Notes: generated by a model not told the origin, from the letters alone. A DNA stretch of 64,000 nucleotides from Sacculina carcini (GCA_916048095.2 OU696570.1:3879018-3943017), one strand, 5' to 3'; numbered from the stretch's first letter, positions 29,533-40,970 are shown. Program-made: numbers and translations.

Positions 29533-30358
29533 CTAAAACTTTACAAACAAGTCTATATCATTAAGGTACTTGAGTAGTAGTCGAGTCGCGTTCGGGTTGT
29601 CAGGATGTAAAATATTGATGAGATTAAAATGGATGTTTGTGGAGTGGCAGTAGGAACGTAAGGGTTGCCGCGAGACCTCATACAACTCGCATTCCGTGAG
29701 TATATGACTACACGTGAGAGGGGTTTGACAGTGTGAGCATATAGGTGGCGATGTCTTCTCCATTAAATAATTGTGTTATCCTAGTGCATCCCAGTCTTAG
29801 TCTCGCGATCACTCGCTGTGCTTTCCTTGGTAAATTGTCATCCAGCCATGGAGTTACTGATTTCGTTATGGCCCCAAGTGCATAATTATGCCTCTGACTG
29901 GTCCACTTTTGTTGGAAAGACTCGCATGTAGCCGTATTCACAATCTGTCTTATTGTCTGCTTACACGCTCGATACTGGTGAATATCGCTCGATTCAAACG
30001 CAGCTTTTGCTTCCGCATCTGCCCTCTTATTGCTTTTCACGCCACAATGCCCTGGTGTCCACACCAGTATACAGTCGTATTTCGATGTTATACGATGTAA
30101 AATATTTAAAAGTGATAGAAGTATAAAATCCGATGAAAGACTATTGGAAATGTAGAGTAGTGCAAATCTCGTATCACTCACAGCTTTTTGTACCCGATGC
30201 TCTTCCACATATTTCCACATATTGTATATTGCGTTCAGCTCAGTATTGAAACCCGTGACATATGAAGGCAGACGGAACTTTGATATGCACGCACTACCCT
30301 GCTGTTTGGTGTATATTGCGCATCCGGACTTTCCTTCGCACTTTGATCCATCCGTATA
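29533..30358 (-). pseudogene. LINE RNase H domain and C-terminus
   Basis: Minus-strand frame from YTDGSKCEG through FNTELNAIYN to VWTPGHCGVKSNKRADAEAK: the D, E and D/H regions of RNase H. The C-terminal CSHCQTPLTCSHILTEC and a stop at 29533 follow after a frame change near 29710-29760. The LTR-element insertion falls exactly within the codons before DGSK. Confidence 0.8.
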
Positions 30359-32002
30359 TGTAACAACATGTATTAAAAGACAGGCCTACAAGAACACACC
30401 GCACAGCGAGCACGCCCGAACACGACTCCCTCCACAAACTCAGAGGACAATACAAGGACACCATTGCATACGCGCACTCACACTCACATACACATGCAGA
30501 GCAAACCAACGTCACCACGACAATTGACACTGGACACTTGCAATCTTGCTCACTCCTCCCTGCAATACATGCACATGCACATACACTCGCACACAAATAT
30601 ACATACACAATGCGCAAAGCACCACGCCAGCAAACACAAGAAGCATAAGCCCACACACAACAACAACAACAACAACAACAAAATATATTTAATATAGCGC
30701 ACATATTTATAAACAGGCGCGAAAAAGACAACCGACAGGAACATCACAGCGAGCAGGGAGTAGGCACAAATAGAAAAATGAAAACACGTTTGCAAACTGG
30801 AACATGCTAGATTGCCGTTGGCTATCAGATAGCTCATCCGCCCTTGAAACAGGTTTTGTTTTTTCCTGTCGGGTGTCTAGCCACCCTCCTCACTGCAGAA
30901 CAGTGGGGGAGCCGGTTTAGTCGCCGACGACTCGACCATGAATCTGGTTGTACTGGAATTACACGGTTACCAGTAGCAGGGCGTAGCCTGACCAGACAAC
31001 GACGAATGCAAGAGATGCAAAAACGGGACGCAGCAAAGAAAACAGATAATTCACAGTGAGTAAAAAGACAAATATCAAGCAAGAACAACGAGTGTACAAC
31101 GAGTGTACACACACACACACACACAAACCTCTAACTACACCTCCCCCTGTTTCTTAAGAAACAAATATATAAAAAACGCCAACACAGCAACAAAAAATAA
31201 AAAGCGAATACAAACACGGAGATATACAAAAACAACAACCAAACAAAATCAGCTCCGGCCCGCCCATCCAGCTCGACGGCTCCACCAGAAACACGCACCT
31301 GGCTACGGCGAAACACAACACGTCAGGCCCCAGCGTCCCCCGCGCTCCCGCCTCGCCCGTGCTCTTCAGTACTCCGCCGCAACCTGCCGTTTTCTCCATC
31401 ACCGGCCGCCGCAACAGGGCACAACACCTCGGCCCCAGCACCCACCGTGCTCCCGCCGTCACCTGTGCTCTTCAGCACCCTGTCGCAGCCGGCCGTGATC
31501 CACCTTCCACACATGTCATCTTGCCTTCCGGGTCACGACGCTTCCTGCGGCTTCAGCAGCTCCTTGCCTCCTTGAGCACCAGCAGCTTCCCCCGACTGTT
31601 CTGCGACGTAGCCAGCACCAAGGCAGGCGGGACGGCGAGTAACCTCGGCGCAGCTCCCCGGCTGCCTCTTTGCCGGCACCATGCTCCACTGCCGTCCCCC
31701 TGGACACCCTCTTGCCACGCCTCCGAACACCACCTCTATCTTCCACCTTGCCACTGATGCCCAAGGGTCAGTACCACCGCCGCTGCTGAAGTCATTGTCA
31801 ATTCGTTCATTCCATGACACTATTCCGAAGCAACTACGACACTTGCAAGGACAGGACATACCTGGAATTATACACCAGTCAACTGCTGCACGCGCACATA
31901 CACCCCAGCAACAGTGAGCTCATGCTGCACAGCCAGATGATGCACACACATCATGCATGCACCAATGCACACACACACACACACATGCATACACATACCA
32001 CA
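30359..32002 (-). repeat. 3' LTR (1644 bp) of the inserted LTR element
   Basis: On the minus strand it begins TGTGGTATGTGTATGCATG just after a polypurine tract (GATCAGGGGAAAG, 32003-32015). It ends in TTGTTACA against the GTATA duplication. Its first 148 bases match 33340-33485. Confidence 0.8.
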
Positions 32003-32050
32003 CTTTCCCCTGATCTTCAAGGATCATATATGCACACGCCGTAACACACA

Positions 32051-33313
32051 TCACTGCTCATAACTGCTCAACCACGCAGGTGGCCTGCGAGCCCGGGTCG
32101 ATGTTCTTGGGCCGCCCTCGTTTATCTCACTCCCGATGAGTCTGTCCACGACAGCCTCCTGTTCATCTGATGCTGGCGGTGACGTATCATCACGCTGAAG
32201 TCGCTGATCCGCAACAGAACAAACCAAGAGTTCGTCGCTTGCCTGAGCTGGATTCTGCGACGGCACTGTCAGCTCCTCTTGAACAGCTAAGTTCTTGCCA
32301 ACTCTGCAAACATCTGGGCGACCTCTAAATCGCAGATCCCGAACGTGTCTCGTCATGCCGTCAACATCCACAGCTTGTTCGGAGATGATTGCCGTGACAA
32401 CTCCTTGTGAATACTGACTGGCGCAGCGCGCGTCGGCGGATTTTACCCACACCTCATCACCCACTTGGTAGCGACACCTCACCTCGTTCGCTTCCACATC
32501 GGGCTCAGGGTCAATATTCCTCACACGTACTGTGTAGCCATGAATGATGTTAGCCGGAGCTGTGGTGGATCTAACATCATCTTTTGGTGAGATGTTATGA
32601 ATGTACACAGCCTCCTGTACCGAATATTGCTTTCTCGCTGCTGTGGTTTTTATGCTGCGTTGACACCGCTCCACGATACCATTGCCAGATGGTTGATAGG
32701 CACAACGAAACCTCAGACGAACGCTCCACCTGGCAGCGAACGCAGCGAACTCGCGACTGCGGAAAACCGTGCCGTTGTCTGAAAGTATTTCACGTGGAGC
32801 ACCGCGTTCGAAGAAGACTGCGTCCAATTCTCGAACAACGTGATTGGTCGACTCAGCAGGCAGGTATCGCCACAACGCAAATCTCGATGGACCACAGTCA
32901 ATGATGGTGAGATACACGTGTCCCTTGAAATGCGTCACGTCAACAGCGACTCTCTGGCACAGTTCTGGCACACTCAGATCGCCGCGTCTCCATTTAACTG
33001 GGGCCGGGTCGATCGACTGACAAATCTGACACGCCGAAACAACCTGCTGCACTTGGCGCCTTGTCACGTTCAAGCGGCGACGCTTTGAGAAATACAACGT
33101 TCGCCGGACCCCAGGGTGTCCTGCTTCCACATGAACATTCTTGATAACATCTGTCACACATTCGTTTCGAAGATGGGCACGATTGCAGGCACCACGAGCA
33201 CCGGCCGCGCCAACAACTTGGATTCTCGCATTTGCACCACGAAGCCAACTCTGCGGCACTCTGGTCACCAGATCAGCAATATTTTCATGCGATTGCACCA
33301 AGCTCACTGTCAA
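32051..33313 (-). CDS. Retrotransposon integrase (3' part of pol), open frame
   Basis: 420 codons starting inside the tail of RNase H (SHENIADLVTRVPQSWL). Integrase finger: HPGVRR and CQICQ. Catalytic core: VAVDVTHFKG, ILSDNGTVF and NGIVERCQRS, so D, D and E are all present. A C-terminal module (YQVGDEVWVKSAD) and an Arg/Pro-rich tail (RARRPPAWLSSYEQ) follow. It acts in DNA integration but is a fragment without RT. The RARRPPA(W/Y)L tail resembles that of the array element, so the two families may be related. Confidence 0.85.
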   Translation of the reverse strand: MTVSLVQSHENIADLVTRVPQSWLRGANARIQVVGAAGARGACNRAHLRNECVTDVIKNVHVEAGHPGVRRTLYFSKRRRLNVTRRQVQQVVSACQICQSIDPAPVKWRRGDLSVPELCQRVAVDVTHFKGHVYLTIIDCGPSRFALWRYLPAESTNHVVRELDAVFFERGAPREILSDNGTVFRSREFAAFAARWSVRLRFRCAYQPSGNGIVERCQRSIKTTAARKQYSVQEAVYIHNISPKDDVRSTTAPANIIHGYTVRVRNIDPEPDVEANEVRCRYQVGDEVWVKSADARCASQYSQGVVTAIISEQAVDVDGMTRHVRDLRFRGRPDVCRVGKNLAVQEELTVPSQNPAQASDELLVCSVADQRLQRDDTSPPASDEQEAVVDRLIGSEINEGGPRTSTRARRPPAWLSSYEQ

Positions 33314-33339
33314 ATCTAAGGACAGCTCTCGTTTGAGCT

Positions 33340-33485
33340 GACATACCTGGACTTATACACCAGTCAACTGCTGCACGTGCACATACACCCCAGCAACAGT
33401 GAGTTCATGTTGCACAGCCAGATGATGCACACACACCATGCATGCACCAATGCACACACACACACACATGCATACACATACCACA
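33340..33485 (-). repeat. Truncated 5' LTR of the inserted element
   Basis: A direct repeat of 31855-32002 with small CA-length differences. It joins straight into pol sequence, so a deletion runs from within the LTR into pol. Confidence 0.8.
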
Positions 33486-33712
33486 GTATATATTTTGGCA
33501 TAGTCGCTGTAATGCGAAATGTACTCCGCAAACGCCATTGAGACCTCAGGATCTGATACATGCGCTTTGGTCGCATCCAGTATGAAAGGGATTGTGGAGC
33601 TGTCTTGTACCAGGGCGGTATGTCGTAGACTAGGCCATTTCGGTGAGGTACTGAAACATTGGGCTCCTGAATATAGTCCCTATTACTCGAATATATCTAC
33701 TTGAATCTATAT

Positions 33713-34318
33713 CTATTTTTCCCTATCCTTGTACGCTCGTCTATTAAGGATCCGTTTGGATAACTGCTTTCTGGAGGAAAAATTGGGCATGTTATCATCG
33801 ATATTTGTATAAGGATGAGCGATGTGGTTATGGCTGGTGTGTACTTTCAACGTGTAACGTAGCACGATATTCTTCCGTCGCGTGCTCATTTCTGGAAAGC
33901 CGGTATACGCTCGCAGGGCCTCGAATGGTGTCGTTCTGTAGGCACCTGTTATCAGCCGAGCAGCCTCGTTTTGGATTGTTTCTGAAAGGCTAAGAATGGA
34001 AGGGCTCGCCGATGAGTATGACTGTTGTCCATAGTCTAAAATCGATCCAATCAATGTTTTAAAAACCTTATGGAGAACGGAAACGCTCGCACCAGCGTGT
34101 TTATTCCCAGCTATAATACGTAATATGCTTAATCGCTTCTGACAGCGCGCCTTCAAGTCTATTATATGTTCCCGCATGGTGAGTCTTTTATCCAGCACGA
34201 TACCTAGAAACTTTTGTGATTGTCGGTACGGAATGATTTTGTCACCCAACCTCAATGTTTCCTGGATTTTAAAGCTGTCTATATAGCACGGCCGTCGACT
34301 TCAGACAAGAAAACTGCA
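33713..34318 (-). pseudogene. LINE reverse transcriptase C-terminal part
   Basis: Minus strand: RLGDKIIPYRQSQKFLGIVL, a thumb-like region and IQNEAARLITGAYRTTP, typical of the RT C-terminus in Jockey/R1/I-type LINEs. Frameshifts occur at both ends, towards the YADD part and towards RNase H. Confidence 0.8.
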
Positions 34319-34573
34319 TGTGGTTTGCTTTGACCTGTGGTGCGACACAACTTCCGTCTCGCGCCACCTCCCAACCCTACCAGCTCTGTGTGCGCCTGTT
34401 TGTCTGTATGTCTGTGTGTCATGTTTGTCCGTGTCATTGTGTATGTATTGTAGGATCATGTGTGCGTGAGCTTGTTTGTACGTGTGTCCGATCGTCCTGT
34501 CCTGTTATGTCTGTACTTGTAAATACAGTCGGTCCATAGCACTCACGTTGTTAACTTGTGTTGTTCCGTTGCA
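34315..34573. mobile_element. 251-bp insertion in LINE RT, possible solo LTR
   Basis: 34319-34569 interrupts the RT frame and is flanked by TGCA on both sides (34315-34318 and 34570-34573). It begins TGTGG as LTRs do, but its end (TTGTTCCGT) is not CA, so the class is unsure. Confidence 0.6.
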
Positions 34574-34767
34574 ACCCAAACGCCACAGGCCCATAGTGCT
34601 AAAACATCTAGAGCTTCTTGAAGTTGAGCGCTCATGATAGCCACGTTTTCACCTTGAATCCAAATGGCGCTGTCATCAGCGTAAATCGCATATTGGATAT
34701 TTGCTGGCATATCGCTTAACATATCATTCACCATCAAGTTGAATAGGATTGGCGACAGAATTGAATT
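34570..34767 (-). pseudogene. LINE reverse transcriptase, YADD segment
   Basis: Minus strand: LSPILFNLMVNDM, then IQYAIYADDSAIWIQGE, the RT catalytic box. The element is truncated just upstream of the SxLSPILF motif. Confidence 0.8.
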
Positions 34768-34988
34768 AATTGTGTCCGAACCTCGTCAACTAGGTGTCAA
34801 ATTCAAGTCCAGTCCAGCTGGTGTCAAGCGCTACTGACAAGAATATTCGGTGTGGTTCGTTTTGGTCATGTAGTGTCTCATATGTGCTCTAGGTGCACTT
34901 ATAGCTTAGTGACATATTGTGATTGATTGATGTAAAGGTGGCGCACCAATTCCATTATGTGTTGTGACGTGTATCGTACGATTGTTAA

Positions 34989-35309
34989 AGGTTAAAGACC
35001 TAAGTGCTGCTACAAGGGAAGAAGCCGAAGCTTATGAGCACACATGTGTGCCTCGCGCAGCTCGCTGCCACCGCAGACCTGACTCTCTCCACGCTATGGC
35101 GCCACAAGGACGAAATACGTATTAGAGAGGGCCACCTCTCCAGAATGCATGACACAACACATGAATGATATCTGGTACCCACTTACTGCTGGTTGGACAG
35201 GGGCTGTTGAATTATAGAATTCGCTAAAAAAATTCTGCTCCGCCGGGTTTCGAACCACGGACTTCCCGCTTGTGAGGGGGATATGCTAACCACTACACCA
35301 CGGAGTCCA
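34989..35309 (-). mobile_element. tRNA-Val-derived SINE, family 1, copy 2
   Basis: The complement begins TGGACTCCGTGGTGTAGTGG and contains GTGGTTCGAAACCC. Its body is collinear with 23381-23718 (CATGCATTCTGGAGAGGTGG, ATAAGCTTCGGCTTCTT). Confidence 0.85.
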
Positions 35310-35705
35310 CGTTTTCAAATAGACCAATCAGGGGAAGGCACGCGTTACAGCTAGGTACAATCGGGGTCAGACTAAAGAGTGAAGTTAGTCTAGGTGTAGG
35401 TCTCGTTCAGTTGAATTGTCTGTGATTTCAATACACATGTGAGTCCAGCTACATCTCAGATTCGCTCGCCGTCGCTGCGACACTACAGGCCATCGAAAAA
35501 TTATATCTTCAAAGTGCTCCATCGCCTAGTTTGAAACCACGTGGACACCAATAGTAGTCGCCTAGTTACGAACCTACGTGGCTGTAAATTTGAAGGACGG
35601 CTTCAAAAACTGAGGCAAGTAGCACACACCAAAATCAGTTCGGAAATTCGCTAACATCTAAATAATACAATTTCCAACAACTCAAGCACTGTGTATTGTA
35701 ATTAG
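35310..35705. other. Non-coding flank of the LTR array
   Basis: No gene recognised. The stretch near 35340-35500 has an LTR-like look (CAATACACATGTGAG, then GCGACACTACAGG), but no partner was found. It ends at ATTAG, the target site of the array. Confidence 0.4.
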
Positions 35706-36170
35706 TGTAGAGTAGCGATTGGTTCAGCACGTAGTCCAAACGGTGGGCGCTAGAGGGCGCCAAGTGATAAGCGCCAGGGTCAAGGTGAGCGACCCTGACC
35801 AGTCGCTGTACAGTCATTACACAGTGCGTTTCACTAGTGGTGGTGTGCGGCATTTTATTGTGAGTAATGTGTATGTAATTATATCATATGATATGAACGT
35901 AGTAATGGGTGTGTAATTGTATCATAGTATAACTCATGGCATTAATCCAATTTCAGATAGTTTGATTGTTGTGTAATCGAATCATTCACCCACTCGCTGT
36001 TTAACGTCACGATTGGATGAATGGATAAGTTATGTATGGTCGTGCGTCACGGCCAGAGTTATCATCAATATGTGAGTCTAATACGCCGTTGCCGTTTACG
36101 TGTTTTTGTATTTCAGGAAATAACATTCGTGATGATAATATACTCGTGCCACGAATGTCGTTTTTGATCA
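35706..36170 (+). repeat. LTR 1 of the array (465 bp)
   Basis: Starts TGTAGAGTAGCG and ends GTTTTTGATCA. A strong hairpin, ACATTCGTG (36123-36131) with CACGAATGT (36150-36158), lies at its 3' end. Confidence 0.95.
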
Positions 36171-36179
36171 TGTTATTTC
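36117..36179 (+). promoter_or_regulatory. Putative self-priming structure of the array element
   Basis: GAAATAACA at 36117-36125 inside the LTR is complementary to TGTTATTTC at 36171-36179, the first nine bases after the LTR. A tRNA-primed site would begin TGG. In Tf1-type elements the 5' end of the transcript anneals to this site and primes cDNA synthesis. That requires R to start near 36116 (TTTCAG|GAAATAACA), leaving about 55 nt of R-U5. The same arrangement recurs in units 2 (41382-41444) and 3 (46647-46709). Confidence 0.65.
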
Positions 36180-36205
36180 AATAAGTCACGTCGTGCAACA
36201 TTCCG

Positions 36206-39200
36206 ATGCCAAGAATGTCAGTCTCATTGCGATGTGAAGCGGCCGGGTGTGGAGAGTTGAAGACAGCCGAGGACATGTCCACATGTATCGCACTCATGCA
36301 GCTGCATCAAAAGAACGTGCATGAATCCTGCGGATCCCGTCAGAAACCTCCAAAGATCTCTCGCCCCTCTATTCAGCAGAGCATTGACCAAGAAGAGTGG
36401 GCTGCATTCACCAGGAGGTGGCATATGTTCAAGACCGGGACAGACCTCACGTCAAATCAAGTCACTGCCCAGCTGCTGGCCTGCTGCGAACCAGAGCTTG
36501 AGTCGGCGTTGTTCAGGGAGGATCCAGAGATATCCAACAGAACGGAGACGGAGATCTTGGAGGCTATCCAGCGTCTGTCAGTGATCAAGGTGGCGCTCAG
36601 TGTTCGGCGCTCGGCGTTGCTGCAAATGAAACAGGATCCCGGTGAGAACGTCCGGCAATACGTGGCCAGACTCAGAGGCACCGCCAACGTTTGTGATTGG
36701 ACAAAAACCAGTGTCTGTAGGGCTCCCGGGTGTTCCGGTTCAAGTGTGTGTGACTACACAGATGACGTTGTCAAACTTGTCATGCTGAACGGCCTATCAA
36801 ACGATGAGATCAAGAAAGAAATTTTGGGAACGGCTGGCATCGACAGTAAAACGCTTAGCGACACAATTGCACTGGTAGAAAGCCGATAGACAGCATGCAG
36901 AGCCATGGAGAGTGTACGCTCGGGAGTGGCAGCCAGTGCCTACAAGAAAACAGCGCGCGTACTGACTACACCGGCCCCTGACACTGCAGTCAGTGAGAGT
37001 GAAGATGAACAGTGGAAGTTGAAGGTGAAGATGCGATGTCGTTGTGGACGCCTCACTCCGAAGTTCGGCAAAATAAGGGGAAAACTCAAACAGTTTGACA
37101 CATGCTTGGACTGCTGGAAAAAGTCTCGCGCAACTGAGAACAAGAGCTCTGCAAACAGAAGCGGAAGTGCTGAGGCCACATTTCACCATGTAGCGACGTC
37201 AGAGCCGGACAGCAAAACTTTGACTTGGTCACTGGACTCTCGCCCACATCCGACTGTGAATTTAAGCGTCATCGTCGACGCAGACGCGTACAGATCAAAA
37301 AGCATGACCCCACCGCCAACGCAACCTGTACGTGTCGAAGCAGTGGCTGATTCAGGAGCGCAGACGTGTCTGATGGGAATACGAGTGCTCAAGCGAATGG
37401 GACTACACCAAGGTCACCTCACAAAAGCACATAGATGCATCTTTGCCGCAAACAACAACAAGATAAATGTGCTAGGTCAGCTCTTCGTCAGACTATCAGG
37501 CGTGGATGACAAAGGAAGAGAGCATGTCACATCAGCAATCGCGTATGTGACCGATTCGTCTGAAAGGTTCTATTTGAGTCGAACTGCCATGGAGCAGCTG
37601 TGCATCATCGATCACAACTTTCCGAAGATCGGAGCTGCGTGTGACGTGACAGCAAGTCAGGGCGTTGCAGAGGTTAAACAGTACCATCAGGCCGAATGTG
37701 GTTGCCCACTGCGCACGGCACCGCCACCTCTACCTTTACGACTGCCCTTCACACCATCTAGTACATCGACGGAGAAGATGAAGCGGTGGATTCTAAACAG
37801 ATATGCATCATCAACATTTAACGTCTGTCCTCATCAGCCCCTTCCTGCGATGACTGGTCCTCCGATGGAGATCCGCGTAGACAATTCGGTGCAGCCAGTG
37901 GTGACCAGAAGGCCTCCGAACGTACCAGTGCACTGGCAGAAAGACACAGCGAATCAGCTGCAGAGAGATGTCGCGATGGGTGTGATCGAGCCCGTACCGC
38001 CGAACACTCCGGTGACATGGCTACACAGTATGGTGCTGACTGCTAAATCCGACGGCACCCCACGCCGCACGGTAGATTTGCAGCCGCTCAATCGCTATTG
38101 TGTGAGAGAAACGCACCACACGGTTCCTCCTGTCAGAAAGGCAAGAAGTGTGCCCTGTCACACGATAAAAACAGTGACGGACGCCTGGAATGGGTTTCAC
38201 TCGATCGAGATTCGCCCAGAAGATAGACACTTAACGACATTTTTGACAGAGCAGGGTAGATTCCGCTACAAAAGAGCGCCTATGGGCTTCTTGGCGTCTC
38301 AGGATGCATACACCCAGCGGTATGACGCCATTATAGCCGACGTGACAAGGAAAACTAAATGTGTCGACGACACTCTTCTGTGGGACGACGACATCCAAAC
38401 ACACTGGTGGCGTGTGTTAGAATACTTGTCGCTTGTCGGCAGCAACGGTGTGGTGTTGAATCTGTCAAAGTTTCAGTTTTCAAGTTCAAAGGTCGAGTTC
38501 GCCGGGTTCGAGATTGCTGAAAGCGAAGTCAAACCGATGACGAAGCACTTGAAGGCGATTGAAATGTTTCCAAGACCAACAAATATCACAGATATACGAG
38601 CATGGTTTGGTCTTATCAACCAGGTGTCTCACTACGGTCGACTGATAGAAATCATGAGACCATTCAAGCATCTGCTGAGTACAAAATCGAAGTTCTACTG
38701 GAACGCAGAGCTTGACGAAGCTTTTAAACGATCAAAACACCTCATTATCGAAGAGATACGACAAGGAGTAGAAATATTCGACCCCAAGAGGAAGACATGT
38801 TTGAGTACAGACTTTTCCAAGACCGGCGTGGGATACTGGCTCCGTCAAAAACATTGCCGATGTAATTCTGTTATACCTGGGTGCTGTCAAAGCGGGTGGC
38901 GAATCACCATCGCAGGGTCAAGATTCCTTCACGACGCAGAAACCCGCTACGCTCCAGTAGAGGGTGAAGCACTGGCAGTCGCGTGGGCATTGGAGGACAG
39001 CCGCTTTTTCACATTGGGCTGTAATGATTTGGTGATCACGACTGACCACAAGCCGTTGACAAAAATACTGGGAGATCAGGATCTGGGAGACATTACAAAT
39101 CCGAGGTTATTCCGCATCAAGCAGAGAACTCTGCCGTGGAAATACACAATTGTGCATGTTTCAGGCAGGTGTAATCCAGCTGCAGACACTACGTCACGAT

Positions 39201-40960
39201 ACCCGGGAGACAGAACACACACCACGGGCGAGGATGTGGCGACAGAGCCCTATGACAAAAACTACTTGAATGTTATACGTGTGCATGGGACAGACGACGA
39301 CATGGAGGCGTCTGTGGTCGCATCGGCGCAATCAAAAATATGTTCACTAGACGCCGTCACGTGGGATAGAGTAAAGAAATCGACCAATACAGATGAAGTG
39401 CTCAGTTTGCTGTTGCCACTCATCGAACACGGTTTCCCGACAACAAGAGATTACTTGCCAGAAATAGTACAACCGTATTGGCAATTTAGAAATCAATTGT
39501 CAATTGTCGACGGAGTTATCATGATGGGAAACCGCGTTGTGATTCCATCTGATCTTCAGGACGAAATACTTCAAATTCTTCACGCAGCACATCAGGGAAC
39601 CAGCAGAATGCAAAGTCGGGCAGCAGGAGCGGTGTTCTGGCCACATATATCGAAGGACATAGAAGCTACAAGAGACAGGTGCTGTGACTGCTGTAGGATG
39701 TCTCCATCACATGCTCGCATGCCTCCAGTGGTCCCTGTGACACCAACACGCCCGTTCCAGGCTATCGCAGCGGATTTCTTCGAGATCCGAGGCACTAGCT
39801 ATTTGGTGATAGTGGATCGGTTTAGCGGATGGCCTCATGTTGTGGCCTCGTCAACGGGAGCCAGAGGATTCGTCAAAGCCCTTCTCAATTACTTTGCCAC
39901 GTTCGGTGTACCAGAGGAGATCAGCACGGACGGAGGTGCAGAATTCACCGCTAAAGAGACGGAGGAGCTCATTCAACGATGGGGTGTTGCACACAGAATA
40001 TCTTCGGCCTATCATTCTCAGTCAAATGGACGAGCAGAAGTTGCGGTGAAATCCATGAAGCGACTAATGACGTCGCACACCAACGCACAGGGCGGTATAG
40101 ACACAGAAGCGATGTCGGCTGCACTCTTACAGTACAGAAATACGCCGGACCCGGAGATTGGTATGTCACCGTCTCAAATCGTGTTCGGGAGAAATGTTCG
40201 TGACTTGCTTCCGGTGGCTCAAGGAACACAGGTGTTCGACAACCAAATGGTCCATCCCATTTGGCGCGACAACTGGTCGAAGCAAGAAGAGGCCTTAAGA
40301 GTTCGGTTTGCCAAGCAGGTTGATCAGCTACAACAAGGCGTTCGTAAGCTGAAGCCACTCTCGACTGGCGACGTGGTGCTGCTCCAGAATCAGAACGGCC
40401 GGCACAAGCGCTGGGACAGATCCGGAGTTATCGTTGAGGTCAAGCCTCACGACCAGTACGCGGTGAAGATTGACGGTTCTGGCCGGATAACTCTGAGAAA
40501 TAGGCGGTTTTTGTCAAAGATATCTAAAACAGTGTCACAAACGACAGCGCAGCCGGTCAGCGAAGGACCTGTTCCCATTGCGATATCTCCAGCTCCCGTC
40601 CGGCAGTACAGAGCACAGCGAGAGTCCGGAGATATCTACACAGATGAAACTATCCACCGTGGATACGGTCAAGCAGACGGCGCTCTCGCTCAACCCGGAA
40701 ATATCAGCCAGGAGACCAATGCGCCGACATCGGATGAGTCACCAGGCCAGGATGTACCGGCACAACCGCCACCGCTCGAACAGTCATCACCTGCGCCATC
40801 TCAACTGCTCGAACAGTCTCCACCACCTGTGCCATCTCCGCCGCCTGCGCAGTCTGCAGAGCGCTCTCGCCCCGCTCGCGCACGTCGACCACCAGCCTAT
40901 CTGCGGGACTACGTGGTGTACTCAACGAGATACGGAAGTTCACGTCCTCCAAAACTGTGA
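36206..40960 (+). pseudogene. Array unit 1 Gag-Pol, one nonsense codon
   Basis: Same frame as units 2 and 3, but codon 228 is TAG (36887-36889) where the others have GAG. It otherwise stays open to the stop at 40958. It differs from unit 2 at 36887, 36938, 37000, 37225 and 37299 and, by eye, nowhere else. The stop falls between the Gag-like region and protease, so only a short Gag-like product could be made. Confidence 0.95.
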
Positions 40961-40970
40961 ACTGGGGGGA
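40961..40970 (+). promoter_or_regulatory. Polypurine tract before LTR 2
   Basis: ACTGGGGGGA lies directly between the pol stop codon (40958-40960) and the LTR start TGTAGAG. It is the expected plus-strand primer. The same ten bases precede LTRs 3 and 4. Confidence 0.85.

Larger units (their letters stand above)
30354..33490 (-). mobile_element. LTR retrotransposon (Ty3/gypsy-like), deleted, inserted in the LINE
   Basis: The insertion is 30359-33485, flanked by GTATA (30354-30358 and 33486-33490). On the minus strand: a 5' LTR remnant (33485-33340), pol end (33313-32051), a purine tract, then a complete 3' LTR (32002-30359, 1644 bp, TGTGGTATGTG ... TGTTACA). Deleting the insertion plus one GTATA restores the LINE frame across DGSK. 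Gag, protease, RT and most of the 5' LTR are missing. Confidence 0.85.
29366..34775 (-). mobile_element. RNase H-bearing LINE, 5'-truncated, split by two later insertions
   Basis: The element runs on the minus strand from 34767 to 29374 and is flanked by AATTGTGT (29366-29373 and 34768-34775). Its 3' tail is (CAA)n. In order it holds an RT end (34767-34570, YADD box), an insertion (34319-34569), the RT C-terminal part (34318-33713), an RNase H linker, an LTR-element insertion (30359-33485), RNase H and the 3' end. An RNase H after the RT places it near the I/LOA/R1 groups (family-level inference). Confidence 0.85.

Noticed and set aside
35239..35309. Functional tRNA gene on the minus strand
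   Set aside because: Same SINE family as above, with a collinear body.
36797..37189. Antisense and off-frame ORFs inside the retrotransposon units
   Set aside because: They repeat in each unit only because the main frame does, and show no domain.
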